Shown: positions 49,248 through 58,228 of the stretch, piece after piece
How the letters are laid out: each line of letters opens with the position of its first letter
How positions within the stretch are numbered: position 1 is the first letter of the stretch
Assembly (NCBI GenBank): GCA_003149575.1
Contig: QCWG01000001.1
Coordinates: forward strand, 1,556,334-1,620,333
DNA from: Altererythrobacter sp. XM-24bin4
Lineage (GTDB): Bacteria > Pseudomonadota > Alphaproteobacteria > Sphingomonadales > Sphingomonadaceae
Direction: 5' to 3'
Length of the DNA stretch: 64,000 bases
Translations under genes and position numbers: made by a program
The notes under the pieces: model-generated
The model's input: only the letters and a program-made list of their open reading frames with translations
Databases searched by the model: none
Told to the model about the DNA's origin: nothing

Positions 49248-50945
49248 TTAAAGCACCTGCACAAGACTGAGATTTAGGCGAGCGGGGCGCCTCTTAATTC
49301 CAGCAAGTTCCCGCCCGTCTGAGGCAAATTGCAAGTCGAGCAGGGCTCGCTCAGCTACAACAGCTCTCAAACCAAACCCATAGGAAAGAAGGCTCTGTTT
49401 TTCAGCTTGCACTCCTTCTCCCGCAAGTAATTTAGTCTTCGCCCAGTCTCCAAAACTGTATGCCTGGAGATTTGCGATTACCCCTGCCTCATATACATCG
49501 GGAAAATCGAGCCTTAGCTCACCTAAAAGCCCAAAGCCTCTGTCGCCTGTCAGAGACGATGGCGCATAGCCCCGTCCAAGTTGAGGTCCGCCAAAAGCTA
49601 ATTGCTCTCCTGCCAACAAACGGTCGTCACTCCATTGACCCGAAGCGCGAAACAAAAATGACATGCTCCGAGAGGGAGGAAAAAGATGGTCAAATTGCCA
49701 ATCAAATTTCAGAAACTTAGACTCAAAATCAACAACGGATGGCGTTGGATTGGACTGATCCAGAGCTCCGAACGCTGGAATTCCTCCGGTCGCCACGAAT
49801 TGCAAGGCTGTTTGTCCTAAATCTGACTGATGCTGGCCGCGTAAACCTATTTGTCCGCTGACGATTTTATCACGTGTGATGACCGTATCTAGCGCCTCTA
49901 CGCGGGTAGAAGCGAATGTTACTGCAGTTTCTAGGTAAATCGCAGTTGAACGGTTTCTGAGTAATGGCGACCTCAATCGCGCCTCGACAGAGTAGGATGA
50001 ACTGGCGACCTCAAGTTCGGCAGCCTCCCCTCCTGGACGAGCGCGTGCCGCCAGCCCGCCGAGGTAAAGAATGTTACCATCAGGTCCGACAGGAAAGGCA
50101 TAACGGCCACTTACGGCCAAGAGTTCTTCTAAAGTGTGGCCAGCAGAACTGAGCGACAAATCTAGTGCTGCCGGGTGCCCGAAAGGCGAATTAACCGTAT
50201 ACCCAACAGAATATATGACCGGCCCAATTGCATCAGATCCAGTATTGCTGACACTGAAAAATCCCTGGTTTGAAGGCCTTGATGTTGTGATGGCCATTTC
50301 GGCTGCGCCAGACTCGCTTCCTGGCCTTAAAAGTGTTTTTACCGACACACCAGGCGTGTCATTCAAAATGAGTAGTTTGCCATCAAGCTCGCGAATATTG
50401 AGAGGCTTCGCACCAACCATTTCAGAAAGAGCCGCTTTTGCAAGATTCGCGCCCAAAGCAGCGCTATCATCAACTGCGATATTGTCTAGAAAACCCTCAA
50501 CAACCTCGACCGTTACAATTCCGTCCTCGATTGTTTGGGGGGGCAGAATGACTCTCGTTAAGAGAAACCCCTCGTTCGCGTAGAGTTCCTGCAGCTGGTT
50601 CGCGTATTCTCTCAACTCTTCTAATCTGACTCGTCGACCTTCTATCGACGAAAATATTTCATTAATTTGGTCTGCAGAGAAATATGTAGCACCATTAACC
50701 CGCACTTTTGAGACTAGAAAATCCAGACTTGAAACATCTTTTGGGACGACAGACTCCTCAGGATTCCGTATCGTAACGTCGTAGTCTTCCTGAGTTGGTA
50801 AATCTGGGGGAGGCAAGCGTAACCTAGAAATATCTGCGCTAGGCGGGATGACAACCGATTGCCCAAAGGCTGGAACGCCAATCATAAGGCTAAAGGGTGC
50901 AGCCATTAAAAAAGACGATCTAGAAATTTTCTCAAAGTTAATCAT
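49248..50945 (-). CDS. TpsB/ShlB/FhaC-family outer-membrane transporter
   Basis: This 565-residue partner exports the TpsA protein across the outer membrane. A signal peptide (residues about 1-29, ends PAFGQ) is followed by a linker and two POTRA domains (about 75-150 and 152-225; VRVNGATYFSADQINEIF and ILPPQTIEDGIVTVEVVEG). A 16-strand barrel follows. The conserved L6 RGY motif is present in GGPQLGRGYAPSSL. The protein ends in a hydrophobic beta-signal LNLSLVQVL. Its ATG overlaps the cyclase stop by 4 bases, placing secretion and signalling genes in one operon. Confidence 0.93.
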   Translation of the reverse strand: MINFEKISRSSFLMAAPFSLMIGVPAFGQSVVIPPSADISRLRLPPPDLPTQEDYDVTIRNPEESVVPKDVSSLDFLVSKVRVNGATYFSADQINEIFSSIEGRRVRLEELREYANQLQELYANEGFLLTRVILPPQTIEDGIVTVEVVEGFLDNIAVDDSAALGANLAKAALSEMVGAKPLNIRELDGKLLILNDTPGVSVKTLLRPGSESGAAEMAITTSRPSNQGFFSVSNTGSDAIGPVIYSVGYTVNSPFGHPAALDLSLSSAGHTLEELLAVSGRYAFPVGPDGNILYLGGLAARARPGGEAAELEVASSSYSVEARLRSPLLRNRSTAIYLETAVTFASTRVEALDTVITRDKIVSGQIGLRGQHQSDLGQTALQFVATGGIPAFGALDQSNPTPSVVDFESKFLKFDWQFDHLFPPSRSMSFLFRASGQWSDDRLLAGEQLAFGGPQLGRGYAPSSLTGDRGFGLLGELRLDFPDVYEAGVIANLQAYSFGDWAKTKLLAGEGVQAEKQSLLSYGFGLRAVVAERALLDLQFASDGRELAGIKRRPARLNLSLVQVL

Positions 50946-52939
50946 TTACTACCCATCTTAATCCAGGCCGAAATATCCCCGCTCTGCAACCTGTTACTAT
51001 GATAAATGATCAAGGGATCCGTAGGGTATTTTCCCTGAAGATCAGAAAACCTTTGAGGAGCTGAGCTATCTCGTTGCTCCAATAAAGAAAATGCTGCCTG
51101 ATATTCCGCTTCAGCCTCTTCGTTGTGCGTTGATGGAAGAGGAGTATATAAAGTTGTATATTCAGATTTTCCTTTGAGAGCAAAATGACCGATGGTTCTG
51201 AATGCTTGATCTTTTGCTTGATCGACCACCGACTGAGTACAGCATATCCTAGTGCCGAAGTATTTGTTGATCCCTTCAGTTCTCGCAGCTGTGTTTACGG
51301 TATCGCCAAGAGCCGTGAAATCCATCCTCTGTGAAGAACCGAAGTTACCAACCACTGCTGGGCCGGCATGAAGACCGATCCTAGTTACGCCAAGAGGGAT
51401 ACCTTTATTATTACACTCCTCACGATACTTTTCTGCGTAAGAATCCAACTCAAGTGCAGCCTGAACCGCAGCTGCAGCATGGTCAGGTTGCTCAATGGGT
51501 GCATTGAAGATCGCCATAATGGCATCTCCAATAAACTTATCGATTGTACCCCCATGCCGTAGAATAATTTCGCAGGCCCCATCTAGATATTGATTAAGAA
51601 CATCTGACAAATCCTCGGGCGAAAGAAGTTCAGACATCGTCGTGAAATCCGCAACATCGGTAAACAAGAAAGTGGTATCTCGTTTTTCTCCGCTTATTGC
51701 GGCTGCACTGGGATCTTCCGCAATTCGATCAACCACGGCCGGTGATACATAACGCGAAAATGTTGACTGAATGTATTGGCGCTGCATTCTTTCGGCGCGT
51801 CCAATTACGATATCCATCATCCACACAGATAAAAGAAGAGCAAGAGACGGAGGCAAAATAGGCCACATGCCAATCCCGTAGCCATAGCCAATAATGCAAA
51901 GCACCCAATAGCCGGCCAGTACCGCAATTGATAAAGATAAATTGAAGACCAGACCTTTGCGAAGTTGGCTAATCAGCACACCCAGAGCCGTGAATGCAAT
52001 AACAACAAGCAGTGTAAACCCTATTGAGGACTTCGGCTCAGGCATGCCTGACAGCAAGCTGTCAATAGCATGGGCTTGTATAAGTACACCGGGCATAAAC
52101 CCGCGATTTCCATCGTCTATAATCGAGAGTGGCGTTGAATGACGGTCGGTGATGGATAGAATAGCCCCTATGAGAACTATTTTTTCTTCGAATAGTTCGT
52201 CGGGCAAGTAGGTGACGTAGTTGGCTGATATTACCGGAAAAGGCTCTTGGCCTTCTGCTGATACTGGACGCCATGAAATCTCACGAGGTGTTTCGAGCAA
52301 AGGGACCCCTTGCGAGTTAGCAATTTTAGCGGCGAAGCTTGGCGGATAATCATCGTTATAAATAAGTTCTCCATCGGAAAAAATTCCACCCGTGTTAATT
52401 CGACGAACAAGAGAGTCAAAAGGATCAGATAAGAGCCTGCTTTCCACTCTTTTGTCAGCCGGAATGAAGGCCCTCATGTAATTAAGCTGATCTTCAGTTA
52501 CGAACGCGGGATCTGCTGTATAACTAAAATATAAAGGTGTCTCAGACCGGCGAATTACCTCAAAAAGTTGAATATCTTTAGATTCCTCGCTGGCTTGATC
52601 GATAAGGACATCCACTACAATCGCCGAGGCCCCTGCGGAATCTATGCGCTCGATCAAATCGGCGATGAATGCTCTATCAATGGGTGAACGGTAAGAAAAT
52701 TGAGCTAACGTATCCTCATCAAGTGCCACCACAATAATGTCATCGGATGGCTCTTTCGGCACTTCCATCGCCGCAACCCGAATATCGGCAAGTTTCTTCT
52801 CAAGATTATCCAGTGGTGCAAGGGTTTGTACTGCAACAAAAGCAATGATTGCTGACAGAAGGGCAACAAGGGTAATCCAAAGAGCCGACCGCGTAGGTTT
52901 ATTTAATACAATCGAAGACCAACTTGCGGGAAGCCTCAT
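50942..52939 (-). CDS. CHASE2-domain adenylate/guanylate cyclase (class III)
   Basis: This 665-residue membrane cyclase has an N-terminal helix (about 17-38) and an extracytoplasmic CHASE2 sensor domain (about 45-320, with VVALDEDTL and DRAFIADLIERIDSAGA). Three transmembrane helices (about 325-395) precede the class III catalytic domain (about 415-600). Metal-binding Asp residues lie in FLFTDVADFT and GDAIMAIF. The base-contacting Lys is in TIDKFIGD and the transition-state Asn/Arg in TALGDTVNTAARTEG. A full catalytic set is present, and the Lys/Asp pattern favours cAMP. The strong GGAG Shine-Dalgarno lies before ATG 52939. CHASE2 senses unknown periplasmic signals. Confidence 0.93.
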   Translation of the reverse strand: MRLPASWSSIVLNKPTRSALWITLVALLSAIIAFVAVQTLAPLDNLEKKLADIRVAAMEVPKEPSDDIIVVALDEDTLAQFSYRSPIDRAFIADLIERIDSAGASAIVVDVLIDQASEESKDIQLFEVIRRSETPLYFSYTADPAFVTEDQLNYMRAFIPADKRVESRLLSDPFDSLVRRINTGGIFSDGELIYNDDYPPSFAAKIANSQGVPLLETPREISWRPVSAEGQEPFPVISANYVTYLPDELFEEKIVLIGAILSITDRHSTPLSIIDDGNRGFMPGVLIQAHAIDSLLSGMPEPKSSIGFTLLVVIAFTALGVLISQLRKGLVFNLSLSIAVLAGYWVLCIIGYGYGIGMWPILPPSLALLLSVWMMDIVIGRAERMQRQYIQSTFSRYVSPAVVDRIAEDPSAAAISGEKRDTTFLFTDVADFTTMSELLSPEDLSDVLNQYLDGACEIILRHGGTIDKFIGDAIMAIFNAPIEQPDHAAAAVQAALELDSYAEKYREECNNKGIPLGVTRIGLHAGPAVVGNFGSSQRMDFTALGDTVNTAARTEGINKYFGTRICCTQSVVDQAKDQAFRTIGHFALKGKSEYTTLYTPLPSTHNEEAEAEYQAAFSLLEQRDSSAPQRFSDLQGKYPTDPLIIYHSNRLQSGDISAWIKMGSK

Positions 52940-52947
52940 TTACTCCT

Positions 52948-53658
52948 CTACTCCACCGTCTCATTGGATAAGGATGCCAGCAGTGCGTCGACCTGTTGAA
53001 TACACCCTTTCTCTATCATCCAAGCAGCAAGAAACGTTGGTTCGTCCAGCAGTGGAGGAACTAGATGCACACGAATACTATATTCCAAATCCCTGTCCTC
53101 AATCAGGAAGGCCTTGGTCAAGTCTATGTCGCTTACCTTAGTGATGGCGACAGTATCTTGTCCGGGTTTAAATTGAAACGCAGCCTTCCAAGATCGGTCA
53201 AGTGGAGACACAACAAAACTTTGTTCTGAAACATCAGATGGCCGCCACCAACCAATTGGGGCCCCTTCTACGAGACACCGTTCCCCTGGTCGAGTTATAT
53301 CAATCAGCCAAGGTGATGGTATCGGATCTGCATCTGAACCAGACCGAACAGCTCCAACACGATTTGCACGGTCATTGCGGGTGGCAATTAAAGCTGAAAG
53401 GGCGCGGCTAGCATTTTGACCGGCGGCTGCCTGAAGTCTTACCGGGCCATTATGAGGACCCCTAAGCCTAATTACACCGCCGTCGGTCCCCACAACCACT
53501 AGCTTACCTCCTGGTGGTAGTGAGACTTGACGGTCTGCGCTGATCCGGCTTCCAACACTTATATCTACGCCTCTGACCTCAACAACAATTAGGCTCTGAG
53601 CATATGTCGGAACCGTTAACCCGATTACCAAAATGAAACTGATGAGCGCGCGGATCAC
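52948..53658 (-). CDS. periplasmic FecR-like protein, unknown function
   Basis: This 236-residue protein starts with GTG at 53658, overlapping the CHAT gene stop by 4 bases. It has a signal peptide (residues 1-20, ends PTYAQ). The next 70 residues (VGSRISADRQVSLPPGG, LVVVGTDGGVIRLRGP) resemble the beta-rich FecR-type domain. The remaining C-terminal half has no clear family and contains two cysteines (CLVEGAP and KGCIQQ) that could form a disulfide. It lies between the protease and cyclase genes, so it may be a sensor or inhibitor in the same circuit; that is inference. Confidence 0.7.
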   Translation of the reverse strand: MIRALISFILVIGLTVPTYAQSLIVVEVRGVDISVGSRISADRQVSLPPGGKLVVVGTDGGVIRLRGPHNGPVRLQAAAGQNASRALSALIATRNDRANRVGAVRSGSDADPIPSPWLIDITRPGERCLVEGAPIGWWRPSDVSEQSFVVSPLDRSWKAAFQFKPGQDTVAITKVSDIDLTKAFLIEDRDLEYSIRVHLVPPLLDEPTFLAAWMIEKGCIQQVDALLASLSNETVE

Positions 53659-56225
53659 AATCTTGACCCCGAGCTAAAGACAGTCTCGGCACCACTTCCC
53701 ACGAAAGAAAATGCTCCCCAGAAGAAGGGGTGTGCCGTCTCTTCATTGGAAATTGCCTCAACCTGAGCGCGCTGAAGTGCCTGATCGGTCGATAGACCCC
53801 TTTCGTCGCCTATATTTCCGAAAAGATTTTTCATTAAGGTAGCAGTGGCTACAGAGGGAACTTGCCAATGGGTAACAAGCATACTGCGCGCGCCTGCTAT
53901 AAAGAAACTTTCAGCCAGACCAGAAAGCGATTCCCCTTTTTGGACAGCCGCGTCACTGCTGGTTGCAGTATTGCAAGCCGATAACACCACTAAATTCGCT
54001 GAAATCCTGAGGGCGGCAATTTCACTGGCATCAAGAAAACCATCTTCTGTTCTTGAAAGTGCCATCTCTCCTGGACGAGCTAGCGCTATGCCTGGCTCGC
54101 GTTGACAAGCCACCTCTCCTGGCATCACTGCGTGAGTTGCGACGTAGATAATATTATACTGGTTCAGAGCGTCAGTGCGAAAGACTTCTTCTTTAGCTGC
54201 TCGGTCAGAAAACACATCAGCATCTTCAATCCCTAAAGAAGCAATAACTGAGTTCACTTCGTCGATTGTGTCGGGCAGTTCTTCGAGGCTATCAAACCGG
54301 CTTAGTATCGCAAGGCCTTCGGGATTACAAATTGGATCCTCTGACGTGGGTAGCGTTTGAATGTCAGATACAAACTTAGGATTAGCTACACCCAAAAACG
54401 ATCTTGGGGGAGCCCTCACAGTTCTTGTGGATCTTAAATTTATAAAACTAACTAACGACGGAGCATGTGTAACCGACATTCGATTAACTAGCCAGCTCGC
54501 CTCTGTGTAATCTGCGCTCAGGGGTAAGCGGGTTACTAAAGTGCCAAACGGTAGATCGCTCAATGGGCCATTGGGTATCACAATTAAACGCCCCAACTTG
54601 TTAAACTCATCAGCAACAGCCCCAAAAAGCGTCTGATAAAGGAAATGAGATTCATCAAGATTAAATTCGTTTACTGATCCACCCTCTATTTCGAGACCCT
54701 GACGCAATTCGCGAACCATTTGATCAAGCTTGTCATTACCAGCTTCTATCGGCGCAATGTGCACTCTATCTCGCGTAATAAGCTGCAGGAAGGATGAATC
54801 TTGCCCTATCAGAAAGCTAGCAAGCGCTTCATCAGGTGCTAATGCACCCCGAACAACATTTAGGTCGGGCAGCTCACTACCGTCAAAGCGTTGGTAATCA
54901 GGATATTCCTGATTTAGGATATCGCGAATCCCGGACACCTTATCAGACTGTATCTGCAACTGAGAGAGTAAAAACTCTATCAGGCGATCATCACGGTCTC
55001 CGGTAACTTTAGCTCGCTCTACACCTAATTTTCCATTAATTTCTGCTTGCAATAATAAGCTCTGCTTAAGGCTATCAATCAGGTCAGCAAGGACTGGATC
55101 GTCATCGACAAACTGCATAGACGCAAGATTAATCACATCGTCTCGCCCTGGAACAAAGGCAATTTGGAAGGCATCATAAAGCTCAGTCATTAAACCAAGC
55201 CTATCTTCCTCGCTTTCCAAGAACTGCTCTTCATCAAGAACAGCAGAAGCAAAAGGGACTAGATCATCTACCCGAAGTGCTACTGAACCGGGCGGCATAT
55301 TTTTTGCAATTTCTACAGCTCTACGAAAGGCTATGATCGAGTTAACGTTCATTGCTTCGCGCTGATATGCGCGCCCCTGAGCAAGGAGCAAACGAATCAT
55401 TCCCGGCCCGTCCCCTTGGACCGATCGTCTAATATCAATCGCTTTCTTAAAAAAAGTATCCGCAGCTGATAAGCGTCCTAAAGCAGATGATGCTTCACCC
55501 AAAATAGCAAGTATCTCTGATCGCCATATGGGGGGTTTTTGAGCTGCTGAATTGAACTCAAAAAGAGCTTCGCCTGCCTTGGCATAAGCAGTTACAGGAT
55601 CGTCCATTCGCAAAAGAATGGCAGCTTCACGAGCTAACGAAAGTGCAAGCTCAGGCTGAACGCCAACCCGCGCCTCTTCCTCCGTTTGGAAAAGCGACAA
55701 CAAGGCTTGCTGATCATCACTACCAATAATTTCTCTCCACCTGGAACTGGCATCTTGCGCAAAACGGTTGGCGACCGAATAATCGCCTTGAAGCATAGCA
55801 ATGGTCGCTTGGTAACCGGCAAATCTGGCTCTATCAGTAGGGCGAGGCGATCTATCAATAATTGGTCCAGCTCGACGGACGATCGCGTCAGCACCTTCGA
55901 AATCTTCCTGATATGCGAGCACCATTGCAAGATCCAAAAGCAAGGCCGCTGTCGTAAAATCTGAATCACCGAACAACCTAGATTGAACCGCTAATGCGGC
56001 CTCAAGGCGTTCTTGGGCCGCAGAAAAATCAAGTTTTTCACTGGCTTCACGTGCAGCATTCCAGTCAGTCTCAATAGAGATAAGTTCAGATGTGCTTTCT
56101 GTACTATCTGCCTCCGGCGTTGAGCCCTCTGATTTAATCTCCGCTGAAGATGGTCGGGCGCCAGAGACTAACGGATCGGCTGCCGCAGGTGCGGCAGCCA
56201 AAAGTAAAATAAGGCTCAAAAACAT
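53655..56225 (-). CDS. secreted TPR-CHAT caspase-like protease
   Basis: A signal-peptide start at ATG 56225 (MFLSLILLLAAAPAAADP) gives 856 residues; the longer reading to 56306 adds 27 non-signal residues. TPR-like helical repeats occupy about 60-420, including LAQGRAYQREAMN and AKAGEALFEFNSAAQ. A linker precedes the CHAT domain at about residues 570-855. The caspase-type dyad is intact: His698 in YVATHAVMPGE and Cys751 in VVLSACNTA, followed by AGARSMLVTHWQVP. CHAT proteases are usually cytoplasmic, so the export signal is notable. It is the first gene of the five-gene operon. Confidence 0.88.
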   Translation of the reverse strand: MFLSLILLLAAAPAAADPLVSGARPSSAEIKSEGSTPEADSTESTSELISIETDWNAAREASEKLDFSAAQERLEAALAVQSRLFGDSDFTTAALLLDLAMVLAYQEDFEGADAIVRRAGPIIDRSPRPTDRARFAGYQATIAMLQGDYSVANRFAQDASSRWREIIGSDDQQALLSLFQTEEEARVGVQPELALSLAREAAILLRMDDPVTAYAKAGEALFEFNSAAQKPPIWRSEILAILGEASSALGRLSAADTFFKKAIDIRRSVQGDGPGMIRLLLAQGRAYQREAMNVNSIIAFRRAVEIAKNMPPGSVALRVDDLVPFASAVLDEEQFLESEEDRLGLMTELYDAFQIAFVPGRDDVINLASMQFVDDDPVLADLIDSLKQSLLLQAEINGKLGVERAKVTGDRDDRLIEFLLSQLQIQSDKVSGIRDILNQEYPDYQRFDGSELPDLNVVRGALAPDEALASFLIGQDSSFLQLITRDRVHIAPIEAGNDKLDQMVRELRQGLEIEGGSVNEFNLDESHFLYQTLFGAVADEFNKLGRLIVIPNGPLSDLPFGTLVTRLPLSADYTEASWLVNRMSVTHAPSLVSFINLRSTRTVRAPPRSFLGVANPKFVSDIQTLPTSEDPICNPEGLAILSRFDSLEELPDTIDEVNSVIASLGIEDADVFSDRAAKEEVFRTDALNQYNIIYVATHAVMPGEVACQREPGIALARPGEMALSRTEDGFLDASEIAALRISANLVVLSACNTATSSDAAVQKGESLSGLAESFFIAGARSMLVTHWQVPSVATATLMKNLFGNIGDERGLSTDQALQRAQVEAISNEETAHPFFWGAFSFVGSGAETVFSSGSRL

Positions 56226-56371
56226 GTTGCTAAATGTCTGCAGCAAGTGGTCCACGACAGATACGATAGATACAATTGCCCCCTCTGACGAGTCTAATCT
56301 GAACATTTATGCAGATGACAGGTGTTGGATAATCGGCGATACCATTGTGGCTGGGAATTTAAATTAGTCCC

Positions 56372-56602
56372 TTATTGGACGCCAAAATGAGAGTAGCGAC
56401 TGATCACGTGATTTTTAGCCACTGAATAGCCCTTAGATTTGTGGACGCCATCGGTGCTCATAATCTGCTGCCTTTCGAACTCTACGGGTGACAGCATCCC
56501 GTTCCTTACATGCTTGCGTATCGGGTTGTAGAACACCTCGATGTAATCGAACACATCCTGCCTGGCCTCGTCGCGTGAGCGATCATGAGAGGCAGCTTCA
56601 GG
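56372..56602 (-). mobile_element. relic of an IS3-family transposase (OrfB C-terminus), right island edge
   Basis: The - strand frame reads SRDEARQDVFDYIEVFYN, then KHVRNGMLSPVEFERQQ. This is the C-terminal end of an IS3-family OrfB with the usual FDYIE-x-FYNP-x-R(R/K)H signature. An in-frame stop at about 56603 and the absence of any upstream DDE residues show it is truncated. It differs in sequence type from the relic at 42205, so two separate insertion events are likely. It marks the right border of the A+T-rich island. Confidence 0.75.
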
Positions 56603-56803
56603 TTAGGTGCGATCGTTCTCTAAAAATGGAATATCGAAAACGATGATCTGCGCATCAGCAGATCGGAGCCTCTGCGCCAGCGTGGCGATATCCCTTCGTC
56701 ATATATGTTGAGAAAAACGACAAGTGGATCAGCCAGTAATCCGCGCGGCGCAAGCGAAGGCAATGACCTATTCAATTGGCGAGAATGGTTCGCTCTTTGT
56801 GAC
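56603..56803. other. island-edge spacer without a recognised gene
   Basis: A - strand ORF of 67 codons (56620-56823) and a short + strand reading that includes YPFVIYVEKNDKWISQ are present. Neither has family features, a Shine-Dalgarno or a conserved neighbour. I regard the stretch as decayed sequence next to the insertion-sequence relic, plus the upstream region of the cytochrome operon. Confidence 0.5.
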
Positions 56804-56823
56804 TTGCAATCAATGAATTGCAA
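56804..56823. promoter_or_regulatory. perfect inverted repeat upstream of the multihaem operon
   Basis: TTGCAAT (56804-56810), a 6-base spacer, and ATTGCAA (56817-56823) form a perfect palindrome, 40 bases before the start codon at 56864. The position suits a dimeric regulator operator. The spacing does not match an FNR/FixK box (TTGAT-N4-ATCAA). The regulator is unknown. Confidence 0.5.
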
Positions 56824-56863
56824 TTAAACAGCCATATGTGTTAGCCGGACTGCAGGGGTGGGA

Positions 56864-58228
56864 ATGACGAGTCGGTTGAGAACTTTATTGGCCCGAGTGG
56901 CGCCGCTTGCCGTTGTCCTTACGTTCGCCTTCGCACTTCCGGCTTCGTATGCGCAGAATAGTGCGACCTATGAAGGGGTTGCGACTTGTGCGGGTTCGAC
57001 TTGCCACGGCCGGGCTGTAGGCAATGGCGCCGTTGTCCGGCAAGATGAGATTGCGACCTGGCAAGATCCTTCATCACCCAGCGGGGCGCATAGCCGGGCC
57101 TATGCATCGCTTGCGAGCCGGCGAGGTCAGCAGATCGCGGACAGTCTGGGATTGGGAGCCGCAACCTCTGCTCCCGATTGCTTGGGTTGCCATTCGACCT
57201 TTGCGCCGACTAGCCAACGCGGTGACCGCTTTCTCCTGGCAGATGGTGTAGGCTGCGAAAGCTGCCATGGCGCGTCGCAAGAGTGGCTTCCGCTCCACTA
57301 TGCTCGCTCGGCTACGCATGCCTCCAACGTCGCTTTGGGGCTAGTGCCTTTGGAACGCCCGCAAGTGCGCGCAAACGTCTGTCTGGATTGCCATTACGGA
57401 TCCGAAAGGACCGGTCAATTTGTAACACATTCGATGATGGCGGCAGGACATCCGCGTATTTCGTTCGAGCTCGATCTCTTCAGTGCGCTTCAGCAGCACC
57501 ACGATTTAGATAGTGACTATGTTGATCGCAAGGGGGCGTCTGATAGCGTGCGGATGTGGGCGGTCGGCCAGGCCGAGGCGGTGCGTCGCGCAACCAACCT
57601 TTTCGCGAAGCCAGCCTTGGCGCAGCGCGGGATGTTTCCCGAATTCTACTTCTACGATTGCCATTCGTGCCATCGCTCGATCCACGATGGGCCGCAGCGA
57701 AAGCTAACCTTTGAAAGCAATCCGGGGCGCCCGATACCGTTCGGCAACCCACCATTTAATGATGAGAACATCATCACGTTGTCCGCTGTTGCACGGGTGC
57801 TTGCGCCAGACGAGGCGGATCACTTCCTTGCGGCGAGCAGGGCCTTTCATCGAGCGATGGGCGAGGATCATAGCAAAGCGCTTGAAGCGGCCGTGATACT
57901 GCGCGGCCACGCATTCAACCTATCCAATGTGCTTGCGTCGCGCGAATACGCCGGATCGGACGCGTTCTCCGTGATCGCTGCGATATCCAATCGCGCGACG
58001 TCTTCGCGTTTCACGGACTATGCGGGCTCGGTTCAGGCGGTGATGGCGGTCGATACCTTGCTCAACGCCATGGTGCGCGATGGCCGGGTGACTGTCGGTG
58101 CGGCGGCTGGCATTCGCGCGAATATCAATCGCGCTTACGCGGCTGTGGCGGTGCCCAATAGCTACCGGCCGCAATCTTTCCGATCCGCGCTTGGCGAAGC
58201 GGCTCGCGCGATAGGCACGCTGCGGTAA
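56864..58228 (+). CDS. periplasmic five-haem cytochrome c, c554-like
   Basis: ATG 56864 is preceded at good distance by AGGGG; the GTG two codons upstream lacks a ribosome site. The 454-residue product has a signal peptide (1-30, ends ASYA). Five haem motifs follow: an unusual CX4CH at 42-48 (CAGSTCH), then CXXCH at 106, 131, 173 and 266. The N-terminal half therefore resembles the cytochrome c554/multihaem group, including the distal His residues in THSMMAAGHPRISFE. Residues 290-450 are helical and haem-free. It overlaps the next gene by one base (TAATG). Confidence 0.88.
   Translation: MTSRLRTLLARVAPLAVVLTFAFALPASYAQNSATYEGVATCAGSTCHGRAVGNGAVVRQDEIATWQDPSSPSGAHSRAYASLASRRGQQIADSLGLGAATSAPDCLGCHSTFAPTSQRGDRFLLADGVGCESCHGASQEWLPLHYARSATHASNVALGLVPLERPQVRANVCLDCHYGSERTGQFVTHSMMAAGHPRISFELDLFSALQQHHDLDSDYVDRKGASDSVRMWAVGQAEAVRRATNLFAKPALAQRGMFPEFYFYDCHSCHRSIHDGPQRKLTFESNPGRPIPFGNPPFNDENIITLSAVARVLAPDEADHFLAASRAFHRAMGEDHSKALEAAVILRGHAFNLSNVLASREYAGSDAFSVIAAISNRATSSRFTDYAGSVQAVMAVDTLLNAMVRDGRVTVGAAAGIRANINRAYAAVAVPNSYRPQSFRSALGEAARAIGTLR

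Noticed and set aside
56620-56823. 67-codon - strand ORF at the right island edge
   Set aside because: It has no Shine-Dalgarno and no family features, it overlaps the palindrome before the cytochrome operon, and it lies in decayed island-edge sequence.
56804-56823. FNR or FixK binding site
   Set aside because: The outer TTG and CAA are 14 bases apart, whereas FNR-type sites have 8. It was kept only as an unassigned palindrome.
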